Assembly (NCBI RefSeq): GCF_004361855.1 | Contig: NZ_SNWQ01000001.1 | Coordinates: 558,001-622,000, forward strand | DNA from: Kribbella caucasensis | Lineage (GTDB): Bacteria > Actinomycetota > Actinomycetes > Propionibacteriales > Kribbellaceae | Direction: 5' to 3' | Length of the DNA: 64,000 nucleotides | Shown here: piece by piece, positions 17,279 through 24,621 of the stretch | Layout: every line of letters starts with the position of its first letter | How positions within the stretch are numbered: position 1 is the first letter of the stretch | Notes under the pieces: model-generated | Told to the model about the DNA's origin: nothing | Database searches by the model: none | Seen by the model: the letters and a program-made list of their open reading frames with translations, nothing else | Program-made: the position numbers and the translations under genes

Positions 17279-20200
17279 TCAGCCGTCGTGAGCCATGTCC
17301 ACAAACCGCGAGTAATGCCCCTGGAATGCGACCACCACATCGGCTGTAGGCCCGTTGCGGTGTTTGGCGACGATGAAGTCAGCTTCGCCAGGACGGGTGG
17401 ATTCCCGTTCATAAGCGTCTTCACGGTGCAGAAGAATTACAACGTCGGCATCTTGTTCCAAACTGTTATGTAAAGCAATTCCATTAGCAACGAAATTGTG
17501 AGTGCCGAGAACTGTCGCGTCGAATACTTCTTGTTCACCGATGCTTTCGATCTGGATTACGGAATCCCAGAAGATATCGTTTGTCGCAAGCAATTCGAGG
17601 TCTGCGACATCGAGGATCTTCGCCACATCAGCGAGTCTCTGCCGCGTAGGCGCACCGGCGAACACCCGGCCGGCATTACGCAGTCCGAGCGCAGCCCCGA
17701 GGGCAACCTGGCTCATCCCACGGTCGAGCATCGCCGCCTTCACTTGGTCCCAGACTTCAACGGGGACGGTGTCGAGCTTCGGCGCAGCCTTGATGTCTTG
17801 CAAATAGCCCACTAGTTCACGCACTGTGTCACCGCGTGAACCATGAACGCCGATCTCCTCGCAGAAGCGCCGATGATTGTCTACCCCGTGGATGTTCAGG
17901 TGATACGAATCGCGATAGCCAGACTTTCTCGCGACACTGATACGGCTGAAGATGTTGCATCTGAGGAGGAGACGCGCAAGATCGTCGACCATCCGCCGAC
18001 TGGTCGACGCGTAGTAGATCTGGGCGGTATTGATCTCGGGGCGCCAGCGGACTGAGCCGTCGGTGGCCCAGAGGTGGCGGATGAAGGTGGCGATCTGGTC
18101 CTTGGGGAGGCCGAAGACGGCGTCGGGGATGAACTTCTCGTGACTGCGGAGGCCGAACAGACCGAGGCCGTCGAGCCAGGCTGCGATCGGGTTCCGCTTC
18201 CCGCGGGCGAGCCGGTACGGCGCCGGCAGGCGGAGCGTGGTGACCCGGGCGGCGGCGTACTCGTCGCGGATGGGATTGATACCGAACCGGCGATGAGCGG
18301 CCGAGGCGACCGCGTCGAGGTTGTGCTCGTCGATACTCGCGTACCGGATCGGCTGCCGCTTCACGAACGAACCGTCGCCGAGCAGATGCGCCAGCAGAAC
18401 GACTTCGTCCTCGTCCCACGGCTTGACGTCCAGCGGTGCCGGTACGTGTCGGAGCGATCCGACGCGGGAGCTGGGGACCAGTTCACCCAGCGGTTTCCAG
18501 CCGTCGTATGTGAGGAATGGGTGGTTCGCGGTCGCCTTGATCTCCCGGCCGGACGCGAGCTTCAGCCGGAAGACCTCCTTCACACCGCTGGAGAAGGCGT
18601 GCGTCATCGTCCTCGGCACCAGCTTCAGCCGGTCGTCGAGCGACCAGACCGGGATGTCCCGCGCATCCGTGGAGAGCAGTTCGCCCAACGAGATCTCGGC
18701 GCCAGTGTCCGCTCGCAGCAGTCGGGTGTCCGCGGTGAGGCAGCCGGATTCACGGAGGTCGGAGGCCATCGGGCGTTTGTCGGAGCGTTGTTCGGAGCCT
18801 CGGTTCAGCTGGCAGATGGCTACTACGGGGAGTTCGAGTTCTTTGGCCAGGAGCTTGATGGAGCGGGAGAACTCGGAGACTTCGAGCTGGCGGGACTCGA
18901 CCTTCTTGCCGGAGGTCATCAGCTGGAGGTAGTCGATCACGATCAGGCGGAGGTCGTGGCGCTGCTTGAGGCGACGGGCCTTGGCGCGGATCTCCATCAT
19001 GGTGAGGTTCGGGGAGTCGTCGATGAACAGCGGCGCCTCGGAGACCTCGCCCATCTTGCGGGCCAGCCGGGCCCAGTCCTCGTCGGTCATCTTTCCGTTG
19101 CGCATGTGGTGCAGCGGGACCTTGGCCTCGGCCGACAGCAGTCGCATGGTGATCTCGTTGCGGCTCATCTCCAGCGAGAAGATGCACGAGGTCAGGCCGT
19201 GCTTGATCGACGCCGACCGGGCCAGATCCAGGCCAAGGGTGGAGTTGTGGGTCGGGATCATCGTCTTGCCGGCCAGGTACAGGTGGTCGGGGTTGTCCAC
19301 CTCGACACAGCGGACCGGGACGCTCTCGACCGGTTCGATCCACTCGAGCCGGCGGTCGCCGTCACCCTGCACGCCGACGGGGACGCCGTGGCCGGTGATC
19401 TCGCGCAGCGCCGAGCCGGGGATCGCGGGGGTCAGGCCGGGGACCGCAGACATCACCGTGAACAGGTCGGACGTCGTGCAGACCACCGGGCGGCCGCCAT
19501 CCTCGACGCGCCACTGGTGCTCGGCGTCGGCGACGATCGTGCTGCTGTCGGAGAAGGTGAGCCGGAAGCAGGGCCGCTCGACCATCACCTCGGTCGCCGC
19601 CACGACCATGGTCGGCAGGCCGTCGGCGTCCAGGAGCTCGTCGCCGACGGCAACTTCTGCCATCGTCGTCCAGCCGGTCGGGGTCGGCAGCGGGGAGTCG
19701 AGGGCGAGCGCCTTCCCCATCGCGGGACGGGCGGCGACGATGATCATCTGACCCGGGTGCAGGCCGTTGGTCAGCTCGTCCAGATCGGTGAAGCCGGTGG
19801 GCACGCCGACCATCGCGTCACCGCGGGAGTCGATCGCCTCGATCTCGTCGAGGGCGCCCTCCATGATGTCCTTCAGCGGGGCGTAGTCCTCGGTGGTGCG
19901 CTTCTCGGTGACCTGGTAGATCTCGGCCTGCGCCTCGTCGACGACATCGTCGACCTCGCCCTCACCGGCATAGCCCAGCTGGACGATCTTGGTGCCGGCC
20001 TCGACCAGGCGGCGCAGGATCGCCTTCTCCCGCACGATGTGCGCGTAGTACCCGGCATTTGCCGCGAGCGGGACCGAGGCGACCAGCGTGTGCACGTACG
20101 GCGCGCCGCCGATCCGGGCCATCTCGCCGCGACGGGTCAGCTCGGCGGCGACGGTGATGGCGTCGGCCGGCTCGCCCCGGGCATACAGATCGGTGATCGC

Positions 20201-20407
20201 GTCGAAGACGATCTCGTGCGCCGGCCGGTAGAAGTCGGTGCCGCGGATGGTCTCGATGCAGTCGGCGATCGCGTCCTTGCTCAGCATCATCGCGCCGAGC
20301 ACGCACTGCTCGGCCGCCAGATCCTGCGGTGGGGTGCGGTCGAAGCCCATCGCCGGGTCGCGCTCCTCGGCGCCACCCTGCCCCCCGCGGAACTCCGCCA
20401 CGCTCAC
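17279..20407 (-). CDS. dnaB: replicative DNA helicase DnaB with two inteins
   Basis: The 1042-residue precursor would yield about 460 residues of DnaB after removal of inteins at residues 233-388 and 556-981. The N-terminal domain (QDLAAEQCVLGAMMLSKDAI...) is followed by the RecA-like motor: Walker A ARPAMGK|S, interrupted by intein 1; Walker B LRLIVIDYLQLM; and DLRESG|S, interrupted by intein 2. It ends EADFIVAKHRNGP...SRFVD. The GTG at 20407 is chosen because GAGGAGG lies eight bases upstream. The hexamer unwinds DNA at the fork. Without splicing neither the P-loop nor the C-terminal motif is continuous, so activity should depend on both events. The first 21 C-extein codons are unusually AT-rich in third positions. 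Confidence 0.97.
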   Translation of the reverse strand: MSVAEFRGGQGGAEERDPAMGFDRTPPQDLAAEQCVLGAMMLSKDAIADCIETIRGTDFYRPAHEIVFDAITDLYARGEPADAITVAAELTRRGEMARIGGAPYVHTLVASVPLAANAGYYAHIVREKAILRRLVEAGTKIVQLGYAGEGEVDDVVDEAQAEIYQVTEKRTTEDYAPLKDIMEGALDEIEAIDSRGDAMVGVPTGFTDLDELTNGLHPGQMIIVAARPAMGKALALDSPLPTPTGWTTMAEVAVGDELLDADGLPTMVVAATEVMVERPCFRLTFSDSSTIVADAEHQWRVEDGGRPVVCTTSDLFTVMSAVPGLTPAIPGSALREITGHGVPVGVQGDGDRRLEWIEPVESVPVRCVEVDNPDHLYLAGKTMIPTHNSTLGLDLARSASIKHGLTSCIFSLEMSRNEITMRLLSAEAKVPLHHMRNGKMTDEDWARLARKMGEVSEAPLFIDDSPNLTMMEIRAKARRLKQRHDLRLIVIDYLQLMTSGKKVESRQLEVSEFSRSIKLLAKELELPVVAICQLNRGSEQRSDKRPMASDLRESGCLTADTRLLRADTGAEISLGELLSTDARDIPVWSLDDRLKLVPRTMTHAFSSGVKEVFRLKLASGREIKATANHPFLTYDGWKPLGELVPSSRVGSLRHVPAPLDVKPWDEDEVVLLAHLLGDGSFVKRQPIRYASIDEHNLDAVASAAHRRFGINPIRDEYAAARVTTLRLPAPYRLARGKRNPIAAWLDGLGLFGLRSHEKFIPDAVFGLPKDQIATFIRHLWATDGSVRWRPEINTAQIYYASTSRRMVDDLARLLLRCNIFSRISVARKSGYRDSYHLNIHGVDNHRRFCEEIGVHGSRGDTVRELVGYLQDIKAAPKLDTVPVEVWDQVKAAMLDRGMSQVALGAALGLRNAGRVFAGAPTRQRLADVAKILDVADLELLATNDIFWDSVIQIESIGEQEVFDATVLGTHNFVANGIALHNSLEQDADVVILLHREDAYERESTRPGEADFIVAKHRNGPTADVVVAFQGHYSRFVDMAHDG
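17465..18742 (-). other. DnaB intein 2: C1-type intein with LAGLIDADG endonuclease
   Basis: The 426-residue intein sits at DLRESG|C...HN|S, the same site as the known cyanobacterial DnaB intein. It begins CLTADTRLL; block B is ATANHPFLTYDGW; block F is EVFDATVLGTHNFVANG; and it ends IALHN with Ser as +1 residue. The endonuclease core has LLAHLLGDGS and FIRHLWATDGS. An XRE-like helix-turn-helix (MSQVALGAALGL) precedes the C-terminal splicing block. The C-terminal half has visibly lower GC than the N-terminal half. Confidence 0.93.
19244..19711 (-). other. DnaB intein 1: class 3 mini-intein in the P-loop
   Basis: The 156-residue intein interrupts Walker A between GK and S. It starts with alanine (ALALDSPLPTPTGW), so it has no N-terminal nucleophile. 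It carries the class 3 W-C-T set: Trp in ADAEHQW (block B), Cys in VPVRCVEVD (block F) and Thr in PTHN (block G). The +1 residue is serine. No endonuclease domain is present. Confidence 0.9.
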
Positions 20408-20912
20408 TCGTCCGACCTCCTCGTCCCGCTCGATCTGCCGCCGACCCGCACTCGCACCCAAACCGGCAACGCGAGCCCGAATCGAACACCTGATCGAATC
20501 GTAACCAAAGCTGCCGACAGTTTCCGCTGGCAGCATCCGCAGGCAAACTCACCCCGAGACTGCGGGCGGACGTGTCAGTCCCGCGACCGTACGCCCGGAT
20601 GGCCGAACCCTGGTAGCCGGACATCCACAGGGGGTGTGGATGAGTTGTGGGAAACGCGGGCCACGGGTGTGCACAGGTTGGGCATATCCCTGTGGATATC
20701 TGGGGACAACTCTCCACAAACAGCCTCTGACCTGCGGTTTTCTTCGCGCACAGGTGTGGAGAAGAAAAAGTTTCGAAACCCGCTAACGGGACACTCGGTC
20801 CGGTTGTCTGTGCACAGGCGGCGGCAGGCAGAATGAGCCACATGCGCATGGCCGGCTGGTCGACACCCACCCGCCCCGACACGCCGGGGCGTCGACCGGC
20901 GACCGCGCCCGC
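20408..20912. promoter_or_regulatory. dnaB upstream region with DnaA-box-like cluster
   Basis: This 505-base region holds no gene but has seven nonamers close to the high-GC DnaA box (TTGTCCACA): ACATCCACA at 20621, TCATCCACA at 20643-20635, TTTCCCACA at 20654-20646, ATATCCACA at 20699-20691, TTGTCCCCA at 20709-20701, CTCTCCACA at 20710 and TTCTCCACA at 20763-20755. A relatively AT-rich patch follows (20756-20780). Two TGTGCACA palindromes (20668, 20809) and ATATCC-CTGT-GGATAT are interleaved. Confidence 0.55.
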
Positions 20913-22217
20913 GTGAAAGCCCAGGATCGGGAGATCCTGCGGCTGGCGGTGCCGGCGTTCTTCGCCCTCGTCTCCGAACCCCTGATGCTGCTGGCCGACT
21001 CGGCCATCGTCGGACACCTCGGTACGCCGCAACTCGCGGCACTGGGCGTCGCCGGGACGATCCTGCAGACGCTGGTCGGGGTCTGCGTGTTCCTCGCCTA
21101 CGGCACGACGTCGGCCGTGGCCCGGCGAATCGGTGCCGGTGATCACCGCGGAGCACTCGCGCAGGGGATCGACGGACTCTGGCTCGCCCTGCTGCTCGGC
21201 GTCGTACTGGCCGTTGCCGGACTACTGCTGGCGCCCACCGCGATCGCGGCCTTCGACCCGTCCCCGGATGTGGCCGATCACGCTGTCACGTACCTGCGGA
21301 TCTCGTGTCTGGGGATCCCGTCGATGCTCCTGCTGCTCGCGGCGACCGGCGTACTGCGGGGTCTGCAGGACACCAAGACCCCGATGGTCGTCGCCATCAG
21401 CGCGAACCTGGCCAACATCGGGCTGAACCTGCTCCTGGTCTACGGACTCGACCTGGACATCGCCGGCTCCGCGCTGGGCACCACGATCGCCCAGACCGCG
21501 GCCGGGGTCGCCCTGGTGGTGGTTGTGGTTCGCGGGGCTCGACGGGATGGCGCCAAGCTGAGTCCGGACCGCCCGGGCATCGTGGCGTCGGCGCAGGCGA
21601 GCGTGCCGCTCGTCGTACGGACGCTGACGTTGCGGGTCGCGATCGTGCTGGCCACCTTCGTCGCCACGGATCTCGGTACGACGTCCGTCGCGGCGCACCA
21701 GGTGGCGTTCACGTTGTGGTCGTTCCTCGCGCTGGCGCTGGACGCGATCGCCATCGCGGCGCAGGCGCTGACCGGTCGGGCGCTCGGCGCGGGTGACGTC
21801 GAAGGTACGCGGGCGATCACCCGGCGGATGATGTGGTGGGGGCTGGTCTCGGGTTTCGTCGGCGGGCTCGTGTTGTGGGGGCTCAAGGGGATCTACGTGC
21901 CGTGGTTCACGGAGGACCCGGAGGTGCGGCATGCGCTGGCCGCCGTACTGCTGGTCGCGGCGATCTGGCAGCCGGTCAACGGGGTCGTGTTCGTACTGGA
22001 CGGAGTGCTGATCGGCGCAGGCGACGGACCGTACCTGGCGGTGGCGGGCGTGATCGCGCTGGTGCTGTACGTACCGCTCGCGCTGAGCGTGCTGTGGTTC
22101 GACGGCGGGGTGGTGGCGCTGTGGTGGGCGTTCGGTGGGTTCATGTTGCTGCGTCTGATCACTCTGCTCACCCGAGAACGCCGTGACGCCTGGCTCGTCA
22201 CCGGCGCCGTCCGTTGA
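20913..22217 (+). CDS. MATE-family efflux transporter, DinF type
   Basis: The 434-residue antiporter has twelve helices in two related halves (LAVPAFFALVSEPLMLLADSAIVGHLG at the start; VLRGLQDTKTPMVVAISANLANIGLNLLLVYG; and GVLIGAGDGPYLAVAGVIALVLY late). These match the DinF branch of MATE transporters, which expel cationic compounds using ion gradients. GTG at 20913 is the only reasonable start. MATE genes next to dnaB and rplI recur in actinobacteria, so this is probably an inherited neighbour. Confidence 0.9.
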   Translation: MKAQDREILRLAVPAFFALVSEPLMLLADSAIVGHLGTPQLAALGVAGTILQTLVGVCVFLAYGTTSAVARRIGAGDHRGALAQGIDGLWLALLLGVVLAVAGLLLAPTAIAAFDPSPDVADHAVTYLRISCLGIPSMLLLLAATGVLRGLQDTKTPMVVAISANLANIGLNLLLVYGLDLDIAGSALGTTIAQTAAGVALVVVVVRGARRDGAKLSPDRPGIVASAQASVPLVVRTLTLRVAIVLATFVATDLGTTSVAAHQVAFTLWSFLALALDAIAIAAQALTGRALGAGDVEGTRAITRRMMWWGLVSGFVGGLVLWGLKGIYVPWFTEDPEVRHALAAVLLVAAIWQPVNGVVFVLDGVLIGAGDGPYLAVAGVIALVLYVPLALSVLWFDGGVVALWWAFGGFMLLRLITLLTRERRDAWLVTGAVR

Positions 22218-22337
22218 CGTCAGCAGACAGCGGAGGTAGCGGGATAACGCGAGGGGACTGGATGGCTTGGGGTAGCGGGCGAGGCCTGGGCGGCTGACCT
22301 GTTCGTGCGGCATGGTGTTTCAGACGGAAGGAGCGGC

Positions 22338-23051
22338 ATGGCCGACACTGACGACGACGAGCGGATGTCCGAACTCGAGCCGGCTGGGCGCGAGGAGGAC
22401 GGCGAGGGCGCCCCTGGTGAGCGTGCCGCTGGGGTGGACCGTCGGGCGAAGGAGTGGGAGGCCGGTGCCGACCTGACCCGGCAGGAGGCCCTCAACACGG
22501 CGGACGAGGAAGAGGCCGACGCCGATCGCGAGACCGAGGCCCGCCAACTCCGCGAGGAACTCGAGCAGGACGCCCTCGAAGAACGTGACCTGGAGATCGC
22601 CCGCCGTCGCGACCTGAGCCGGCGCGATGCCGAGGTGGCTGAAGCCTTGCGGCTGGCCCGCAGCGATGACCTGGCTCGTGACAACTTCCGCTCCCGCGCC
22701 GATGCCGAACGCAGGCTGGCCCGCCAGGACCGCAGCCGGGCGACAGCCCTCGATGCCGGGGCGGCCGGGCGGGACGATCCGAGAGCGGACGCGGATCGAG
22801 CCAAGGCGGACCGCTACCGGGCGTCCGCGAGGATCGAGACCAACCGGGCCCGCTACGACGACGCCACCGCCGACTCCTACAGCGCCGACGGCCAGGAACG
22901 CCGGCTGCAGGCCTCCGAGGCTCGGCGCCCTGAGCAACCACCGGCCGCCGAGGCCGCCTTCAAGCCACCGCGGACACCCGTGGCCCGGAAGAACGTCAAG
23001 AAGAAGAAGTTCAAGGACAAGGAACTCGGTAACTTCGGCCTCGGCGACTGA
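22338..23051 (+). CDS. highly charged coiled-coil protein, unknown
   Basis: The 237-residue protein is almost entirely Arg, Ala, Asp and Glu in heptad-like runs (EARQLREELEQDALEERDLEIARRRDL, then RARYDDATADSY). It ends with a basic cluster, VARKNVKKKKFKDKELGNFGLGD. No membrane segment or enzyme motif is visible; a long helical rod is predicted. ATG at 22338 follows GGAAGGAGCGGC. I do not recognise the family. The basic C-terminus could bind nucleic acid or a membrane. Confidence 0.7.
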   Translation: MADTDDDERMSELEPAGREEDGEGAPGERAAGVDRRAKEWEAGADLTRQEALNTADEEEADADRETEARQLREELEQDALEERDLEIARRRDLSRRDAEVAEALRLARSDDLARDNFRSRADAERRLARQDRSRATALDAGAAGRDDPRADADRAKADRYRASARIETNRARYDDATADSYSADGQERRLQASEARRPEQPPAAEAAFKPPRTPVARKNVKKKKFKDKELGNFGLGD

Positions 23052-23068
23052 TCACGAGGCCCGGCTGA

Positions 23069-23446
23069 TCACTCGGTGGTGCGCTGGATCGTCGGTGAGG
23101 TGCCAGCGGTCAGGTCGCCGACGCGGATGACCAAGAGGTTCGATTCGACGACCACAACGAAGACGACCGCCAGGATGCGGTGGTCCAGGCTCCACAACGC
23201 CAGCCCCGCCAGCCCGAACATGGCGACCTTGACGATCGCGGTGATCACCGGATTGCCGTAGGAGGCGGTCGGCGCGGCGAAGAGTCCCCACACGAACGCG
23301 GTGATCAGCGGCAACCCGATCGCGAGCAGCAGCCGGACAAGGGTGCTGTTACCCGTCCGCCAACCCCACCAGGCGAAGACGCCGAGCGCCACCAACTCCA
23401 CCACGAACGCCAGCCCCAGGTTGATCCAGCGCCAGATCTCCGACAT
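23069..23446 (-). CDS. YrdB/DUF2568 membrane protein
   Basis: The 125-residue protein has four helices and the YrdB layout: LGLAFVVELVALGVFAWWGW, then LLAIGLPLITAFVWGLFAAP, IVKVAMFGLAGLALWSL and a final helix VVFVVVVESNLLVI. Function is unknown. The ATG at 23446 follows GGGAGGG. It is divergent from a TetR regulator across a region with paired dyads, so it is probably repressed by it. Confidence 0.85.
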   Translation of the reverse strand: MSEIWRWINLGLAFVVELVALGVFAWWGWRTGNSTLVRLLLAIGLPLITAFVWGLFAAPTASYGNPVITAIVKVAMFGLAGLALWSLDHRILAVVFVVVVESNLLVIRVGDLTAGTSPTIQRTTE

Positions 23447-23467
23447 CGCTTCACCCTCCCAGATTTC

Positions 23468-23534
23468 AGAGAGCACCGCTCTCTCTTGCTGCCAGTATGC
23501 GGCTCCCGGCGACGCAAAGCAAGAGCACTGCTCT
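23468..23534. promoter_or_regulatory. paired TetR-type operators
   Basis: AGAGAGC-ACC-GCTCTCT (23468-23484) and AGAGC-ACT-GCTCT (23522-23534) have the same core AGAGCACYGCTCT, with centres 52 bases apart. They lie in the YrdB/TetR divergent region. This is a strong candidate for autoregulation by the TetR protein. Confidence 0.7.
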
Positions 23535-23557
23535 CTATTTGAGGCTAGGATCAGATC

Positions 23558-24250
23558 ATGGCACCGACCCCACGGCAACTGGCGCACGAGCAGACGATGG
23601 CCGACATCCTGCGGATCGCGCACCGGCAGCTCGGGACCGAGGGCAGCGCCGGGCTGTCGTTACGCGCGATCGCCCGCGAGCTCGGGCTGGTCTCGTCGGC
23701 GATCTACCGGTACGTCCCGAGCCGCGACGAGTTGCTCACGCTGCTGATCGCCGAGTCCTACAACAGCTTCGGCGACGCGGTGCAGGCTGCGGAATCACGC
23801 TGCAAGAGGGACGATTTCGGCCGGCGTTGGCTCGCCCTTGGGCGCGCAGTACGGCGCTGGGCCGTCGCCAACCCGGCGGAGTGGGCGCTGCTCTACGGCA
23901 GCCCGGTCCCGGGGTACCACGCGCCACCAGAGCGCACGACCGAGGCCGGGAGCCGGGTCCCCCTGCTCCTGCTCACTCTGCTGGCGGATGCCGACCTCAA
24001 GCCGTCGGCGGACGATCCACCGATGACGGCAGCACTCCACCGCGAACTGGAGCGGCTAAGGCCGGGCCTACCCGGCGAACTCCCACCCGAAGTGCTCGGG
24101 CGCGGTCTGCTTGCGTTCTCCTCGCTGTGCGGCCTGGTGAGTCTCGAACTGTTCGGCCAGTTCACCAACACCGTCACCCAGTTCGCGGGCCACCTCGACC
24201 ATCAGCTCGCCCGCCTGGGCGAGCTGATGGGTCTGCCAGAGCCCTACTAG
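23558..24250 (+). CDS. TetR-family regulator with C-terminal WHG-type domain
   Basis: The 230-residue regulator has the N-terminal HTH (MADILRIAHRQLGTEGSAGLSLRAIARELGLVSSAIYRYV). A C-terminal ligand domain contains RRWAVANPAEWALLYGSPVPGY, typical of TetR proteins with the WHG domain. It is divergent from the YrdB gene, with two matching dyads between. Its end overlaps the convergent DUF4913 gene by four bases. The ligand is unknown. Confidence 0.9.
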   Translation: MAPTPRQLAHEQTMADILRIAHRQLGTEGSAGLSLRAIARELGLVSSAIYRYVPSRDELLTLLIAESYNSFGDAVQAAESRCKRDDFGRRWLALGRAVRRWAVANPAEWALLYGSPVPGYHAPPERTTEAGSRVPLLLLTLLADADLKPSADDPPMTAALHRELERLRPGLPGELPPEVLGRGLLAFSSLCGLVSLELFGQFTNTVTQFAGHLDHQLARLGELMGLPEPY

Positions 24251-24621
24251 ATCCCGCGCAGGTTCGGTTGGCGCTGGTCGAAGAACAGGCCGGACGGCGG
24301 CTCCTCCACCGGCAGCGGCGGGATCGGGTAGTCCGTGTGCGCAGAGCGGCAGGCCGCGAACGGGCCGTCCGGGTCGAGCAGCGCCATCATGTGCGGGTCC
24401 GCGTGGTCGCGCCACCAGACCGACATCCCGGTCGCCGGGTCGAGCCGCAGGTGTTCCCAGGCCCGCCAGATCGAGTCGAGCCGGCTCAGTGCCTCGGCGT
24501 GCCGGTACCACTCCGGGCACCAGACGAACTGCTGACCGAGGCGACGCGAGTACAGGTAGACCAGCCGGTCCTCGACGAAGGCGGCGACGTGGGGATAGAA
24601 GAGCTCCTGGTCACCATCCAC
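24247..24621 (-). CDS. DUF4913 protein, last gene of the secretion-like operon
   Basis: The 124-residue cytosolic protein has a compact aromatic core (FYPHVAAFVEDRLVYLYSR, FVWCPEWYRHAEALSRLDSIWRAWEHLR, MSVWWRDHADPHM). This pattern matches DUF4913, a domain seen in actinobacterial conjugation and phage-like loci with no known activity. GTG at 24621 overlaps the VirD4-like stop by eleven bases, so it is coupled to the coupling protein and could be an adaptor for it. Confidence 0.8.
   Translation of the reverse strand: MDGDQELFYPHVAAFVEDRLVYLYSRRLGQQFVWCPEWYRHAEALSRLDSIWRAWEHLRLDPATGMSVWWRDHADPHMMALLDPDGPFAACRSAHTDYPIPPLPVEEPPSGLFFDQRQPNLRGI

Noticed and set aside
20621-20816. chromosomal origin oriC
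   Set aside because: dnaA, dnaN, rpmH and gyrB are absent, and the boxes are weaker and fewer than in actinobacterial origins. It is treated as a DnaA-box-like cluster only.
18074-20836. 920-residue plus-strand open frame
   Set aside because: It is antisense to dnaB, has no domain and shows composition typical of a shadow frame.
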